From Eucalyptus grandis (Eukaryota; Streptophyta; Magnoliopsida; Myrtales; Myrtaceae), in NCBI RefSeq assembly GCF_016545825.1, contig NC_052621.1, positions 1,512,199-1,576,198 of the forward strand: a stretch of DNA of 64,000 bases, given 5' to 3'. Shown in pieces: positions 59,653-64,000 of this stretch. The position numbers were made by a program, and so were the translations under genes. Under the pieces are notes generated by a model. It ran no database searches, was not told where the DNA came from, and saw nothing but the letters and a program-made list of their open reading frames with translations. Numbering within the stretch: position 1 is the first letter of the stretch; the number at the start of each line of letters is the position of its first letter.

Positions 59653-61197
59653 CCGAGTCCTAGCAGTTTGTAACTAACAAAATCAGCCCAAGCATGTTGA
59701 TCCGCTGCTTCTTGACGATTCTCCTAACTCGTCCGCTTGAAATTGACTTCAGAGTCACAAAAGATCATTGAATCTGCTTTGCCATCTCGTCCACACCTAT
59801 TCTAACGTAGCTTGATGAATGTAAGGGTTTTTTACGTTCAGATGTAGCCGCCATCTCACATAATGAATGTATTTATCTAAATCCTGATTAGCATAAACTC
59901 CTTGAAGAAATGAAATGCAAATGTACTGGTCAATGGCATATATAGGCTTATTACTTTTGAAACTCCTTGATTAGTATAAACTCTTAAATTAGGAGCTTCT
60001 GTCTGTGCCATTCATTGCAAATGTTAACACAATAAATGGTGTCGCATGCAATTCCGACTACAATATAAATGCTTACCTGATGCAATCTAAGTAGTCTGTG
60101 AGAATAGCTCGAAATGTTTGATCCCAGGACCGTCAAGATCAAGCAAAAGACAAACCGGATCATGTGCAGGAAAAGGTCTCTTTTAGGCTTTTCATAACCA
60201 AACATTGGTGAATCTTTCTTCCTTTTACTTTGCGTCATTCTGATGGTGTTCAAAAACATGGATTTAATGTTGATTCTGAGCTCGTACCACCGTCTGTTTA
60301 GATGTACGGGACTGCAGACATCCTCGCTAGATAGTGCGCACACAGCTCGCACAGCAGTTGAATGCTTGAGCTCAAGAAAATCTCAAGGACGGTTCACTGG
60401 GGACATTCTAAAGGCCAATACCTGACGGGTTCTGCAGTAGTCTTATCCAAAAGACAGAACATGAAATTGGGCCTAAGAGGGAGAGGCCTGAAAGGAGGAT
60501 TAATTCTTATTGTTAAAGTTTTCTTTTTTACTTAGTGTATGTGAATATTTAAAAGATAAAAGGATGTACTTTTTAATATTTAACTTACGTATTATGTTTT
60601 TTAATGATTTGGAACAACGAAAATACTTATAAAGCCAATTCCGCGCAAAACCAGGGTCAATGATCTAATTAGACTGTAGGCCTTACTGTATCCAACTTTA
60701 CACATGAACTGCGGTGGCCCAAAAAGACATTTTGACTGAAGTGCAGTTCGTGTCTGAAAGGTTGAAACCATTTGCTCCAGATCCTTTTTCCTAACATTTA
60801 TCTAAATTTTTTCGGCTTAATTAATATCAGCAGACCGCTAATTACCCTGTTCACATGTACTAGATGATGCTTCACTAGTGAAATAGCTAAGCTAACCTCA
60901 AGATTCATACAAATATTGATATCATAATATTATTATATATCTAAATCATTCAATTAAATTATGACATCGGATGGTACGCGCTTTGATATTAATTCTAGCA
61001 ATTAGTATAGTAGATCAATACAGTAAAGCGGTACAGCAAAACCCTTCTTTTTCTCTCTTTTCTCTGGTTCTGCATCATCATCTTCATCCAAGTAAAAAGG
61101 AGAAAGAGGAACCAGCCCTCACTATCCCGGACCACCATTTCAAGTTTCTTCCACTGGGGTTTTAGCAAGAAAAGATTCTTCTTTCACTAAACCCAAA
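59653..61197. other. Intergenic DNA between the P450 and C2 genes
   Basis: P450 3' UTR, then AT-rich sequence. The open frame on the minus strand at 59984-60352 has no recognisable domain. CT-rich sequence from about 61040 is probably the promoter or leader of the C2 gene. Confidence 0.45.
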
Positions 61198-62856
61198 ATG
61201 GGAAAGATCTGCCTTGAAGTTTGCCTGATTTCAGCTCGTGGGCTAAGGCAGTCCACAATCTTGTGGAACCGCCATTGGTTTGCTGTGGGATGGACAGATC
61301 CGAAGAACAAGTACTGCACGAAGATCGACGCTTCAGGGAGTTCGAACCCAGTTTGGAAGACCAAGTTCTCGACTTTACTCGACAGTGACGCCGGCTCGCA
61401 AACGCCAGCACTCCAAGATCTGGTCTTGCAGGTTGAAGTTTATAGCAGAGACCCCGTCTTCTTAACAGAGAAGCTGCAGGGGACAGCTAGTATTGCTTTG
61501 AGAGAGTTTCTGGTGAAGCTTCACAGAAAGAGCGAAGCTTCAAGCTCAGTTAATGGTGAAGTGGGGAGTTATCAGTTGAGGAAGAAAGGTTCAGGCAAGC
61601 CCCGAGGGTTTGTGGATGTTTCCATTCGTGTGTCCGAGGAAGGAGCTGAACCAAGTTTTTATACAGGTTCCTTACATTTTTCTGTAGCTGTTTTTCATGT
61701 TATTATTATATATATAAGTGAAACTTTGTTGCGCTGGAGTAGAGAAATACTTGCTGCAGAATACCCGGGAAGTCTTTTAAGTAGGAGAATGTCAGAAGAT
61801 CCATTTGATTCCATCTGTGGATTTTGTGTCATGTGGTATTTGGATATAATGCTCATGGACAATGCCAATCTCCTCTGCAACCGGAAAGCGCTTTTAAGAT
61901 GGAAGTTATTCTCTAGATGTTGTATCACGCTTGTTCGAAATGGGAATTGTAGAATTCATTTTTTGTGGGAATGGAAATGAAAATAAGAGTAATTTTTCCG
62001 ACCTTTTTCTCTTATTGATTTTGTATCTTTCCAATCCTATTCTAAATTCATTTTTCAATTGAAGATTCTTTCATTGCAGTAGAATCCATCTCATTCCACT
62101 TGATTATTCTGAGTTGTGTTGAATATCGTATTCAATCGGAAGAAAAGAAAAGGGTGTCGAACAGAATCTATACCAAAGTTCCTTGGTCTTTAAATGACAT
62201 AGTGATCAATTGTTCGGTTGTCTGCAACAATCTCAGATAGTCAACACTCGAGCTCATATTAATTGATTGATAATAGTTTCATGTGATTGGGTTTTGCAGG
62301 TAATGAAGGAGGAATAGTGCTCATGGACAATAACAACCACCATATGGACTTGGGCAGTGAGAATGCATTAGCTCCAGCTTTCCCAGCAGGGCCAACACCG
62401 TTGCCTCTTGCCGCTCACAAGCAACAAAACCATCAGAAAGCTGAACAACCCTATACGCACCCCGCCCCTTTCCCCATGAACTATGCCGACAACCGTGTCG
62501 GAGGGCCAACCTACACTCCAGCGAGTGGTCCGAGCTATCGAGGCCCGAGCTATCGAGGTCCATATCTAGCTCCTCATTTTCCTCCTCCTGCATTGGGCCC
62601 ACCTCAAAGGGCCGGTTATTTGCCAGCCGCCCACGCAAGAATGGATTATAACCCGGCGAACTACATAAACATGCCGTCTTCCGGAGGAGCAATAGGACGT
62701 GGCGGGGGAGGGCGCGGTTTTGGACTGGGAGTAGGAGCTGGGGCGGCAGCAGCGGCTGGGGCCATTGTGTATGGTGACAGTCTTTTCTCAGGATTCGATG
62801 TCCCTGTCGGGATGCAGGATCCCAGCCTCACCATCTCCCTGGATCCTCTGTTCTGA
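61198..62856 (+). CDS. C2-domain protein, SRC2-like, two exons, about 341 aa
   Basis: Exons 61198-61666 and 62300-62856 (donor CAG|GTTCC, acceptor GCAG|GTAATG), total 1026 nt. Residues 1-150 are a C2 domain: LEVCLISARGL, FAVGWTDPKNKYCTKI, NPVWKTKF, LVLQVEVYSRDP, LQGTASIALREFL. The Asp residues of calcium-binding loops are only partly present, so calcium dependence is uncertain. The second half is Pro/Gly/Tyr-rich (PSYRGPSYRGPY), then a Gly/Ala-rich hydrophobic stretch (GVGAGAAAAAGAIVYGDSL) and a short end SLDPLF. This layout is that of the plant SRC2/BAP-type cold- and defence-responsive proteins, which bind membranes. Function in this plant is inference. Confidence 0.85.
61667..62299 (+). 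other. Intron of the C2-domain gene
   Basis: 633 nt, GT-AG, T-rich before the acceptor. The open reading continues from exon 1 into the intron as far as 61980, so intron retention would give a 260-residue protein without the Pro/Gly-rich half. Confidence 0.7.
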
Positions 62857-63094
62857 TCAACCGGTAATTTGAGCTCCAGTGAGCTATATTTGTATCTACC
62901 CTGCTAGTAGGAATTATCTCCATGCCAGGTTTTGTTTTCTTGAAATGATTTCTTTGTATATAGTAAAGTTATTGCAGCAGTTACAGCCGAACTTTATTTG
63001 TTTCGACATCACTTTTTAGTGTACTTACTTTATAAACTAGACTCACTGCTGCTTCTGTTCTTGGTACATAAAGAGCCAGCTCTAATGTATAGCA

Positions 63095-63245
63095 ACCGTC
63101 TGATGTGGGGTTTGATGTTCCTGTCAGGATGCAGGATCCTAGTCTCACCGTCTCCCTGGATCCTCTTTTCTGATTTAACCAGATGATAAGCACCCGTGGG
63201 CTGCATTTGTGTCTACATGCAAGTAGCAAGATTGTTGCAGCAGTC
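63095..63245 (+). repeat. Partial duplication of the C2 gene's last codons and 3' UTR
   Basis: 63107-63173 nearly repeats 62798-62856: FDVP then R (was G), MQDPSLT, V (was I), SLDPLF and a stop. The following UTR is also similar, down to CTGCATTTGTGTCTAC, against CTATATTTGTATCTAC at 62884. There is no promoter or upstream exon, so this is a non-coding tandem copy of about 130 bp. Confidence 0.8.
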
Positions 63246-63422
63246 CCTGTTACGGTTTTTTTGTTTTCATCGTGTGTTGTGTTCTTTCCCCATTCCTTTT
63301 CTCTTATTCTTTGGGGGTAAAAAAGCTTTCAGCTTCTTTGACCAATAAGTTGATCTTAAATTCTTGCTATAACTGTTACAGAATCTGTCAAATTGAACCT
63401 ACACTACGGTCATTTAGGAATC

Positions 63423-64000
63423 TAGGGGTGAGCATGGTCTAAGTTGGGCCGGTCCGCCCCTTAATCCTAAGACCAACTAGCACAGTACCGATCCTCAATT
63501 TTTAGAACCGAGGACCAACCTTATTAAACTTGGAACCGAGGATCGGACCGACCTAATGGGTTCAGTTCAGTTTCAAAATCAACCTAAGACCAACCAATAA
63601 TTTTTATTTCATTTTTTATATTCCCTAGAAAAACGATTCAATTTTTTTTCATTTTTTATATTCCTTTGAAAAACGATTAAGGACCAAACTGATCCAATGG
63701 ATTCAATCTGGTTTCAGGATCAACTAGGACCAATCAATAATTTTTTATTTTATTTTTTGTATTCCTTGAAATTGCAACCGAGGACCCAACCGATCCAATG
63801 AGTTCGATAATAAGCGAGGTTAACTAAGAAAGGCAAGCAATGAGGGTCAAGTGGGATAACCGTTGAACAAAATAAAGCATCGAATGTCGAGCGAGGAGCA
63901 ACAAGCCTTCAGGGTCAATCCAGGACTAACCAATAATTTTTTATTTTATTTTTTGTATTCCTTGAAATTGTAACCGAGGACCCAACCAACCCAATGAGTT
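63423..64000 (+). mobile_element. Second hAT-family element, running off the window
   Basis: Starts TAGGGGTGAGCATGGTC like the element at 20794. It contains the same GACCGACC..ATGGG subrepeats and the distinctive TCGAATGTCGAGCGAGGAGC block (63882, matching 32728). Subrepeats built on ACCAATAATTTTTTATTT recur at about 63590, 63735 and 63931. The 8 bp before it (TAGGAATC, 63415-63422) should recur just after its right end outside the window. Confidence 0.7.

Noticed and set aside
59984..60352. Minus-strand 122-codon frame between the P450 and C2 genes
   Set aside because: No domain recognised and no promoter or splice support. Composition is like the surrounding AT-rich DNA.

Overview
This is plant nuclear DNA, almost certainly from a dicot tree or shrub. 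The evidence is split genes with GT-AG introns, Ty1/copia, LINE, hAT and Mutator-type transposons, and land-plant families (an SRA-SET histone methyltransferase, a CYP714 cytochrome P450, and kinases with a universal-stress-protein-like head). I cannot name the species from sequence alone. A myrtalean such as Eucalyptus is only a guess. There are no bacterial, organellar or CRISPR features.

Left part (1-20345): a degenerate tandem cluster of receptor-like cytoplasmic pseudokinases. Copy A (window edge to 3685) has in-frame splice junctions but HRN in place of the catalytic HRD. It also has a TGA followed by about 53 more coding-like codons. A tiny relic of a third copy lies at 4516-4715. Copy B (13056-18225) has at least two frame-disrupting lesions and HQN at the catalytic site. 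Between them sits a complete but dead 6.3-kb copia element (5593-11865, 5-bp target duplication CCAAA) that carries a LINE 3' fragment in its leader. A second LINE tail lies in the last intron of copy B.

Middle (20346-44835): a transposon stack in which target duplications can be read at every level. The outermost element is a gag-only LTR element (20351-44830). A hAT-type element (20794-40033, 8-bp duplication) is inserted in its left LTR. Inside the hAT element are copia 2 (21030-26669), copia 3 (26714-32582) and a 6.7-kb Mutator-like element (33125-39825) with a broken transposase and an antiparallel GRF zinc-finger ORF. Copia 2 in turn holds a 1.2-kb GC-rich foldback element in its reverse transcriptase. 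The long leader of copia 3 carries the 5' end of a host glycine-rich RNA-binding protein gene.

Right part (44836-64000): ordinary gene space. It holds a SUVH1/3-type H3K9 methyltransferase-like gene with its coding region in one exon (46922-48970), a five-exon CYP714 P450 (55429-59652), and a two-exon C2-domain SRC2-like gene (61198-62856) whose last codons and 3' UTR are partly duplicated just downstream. A second copy of the hAT family begins at 63423 and runs off the window. The three intact genes are all on the plus strand, are separately transcribed, and show no evident pathway link.
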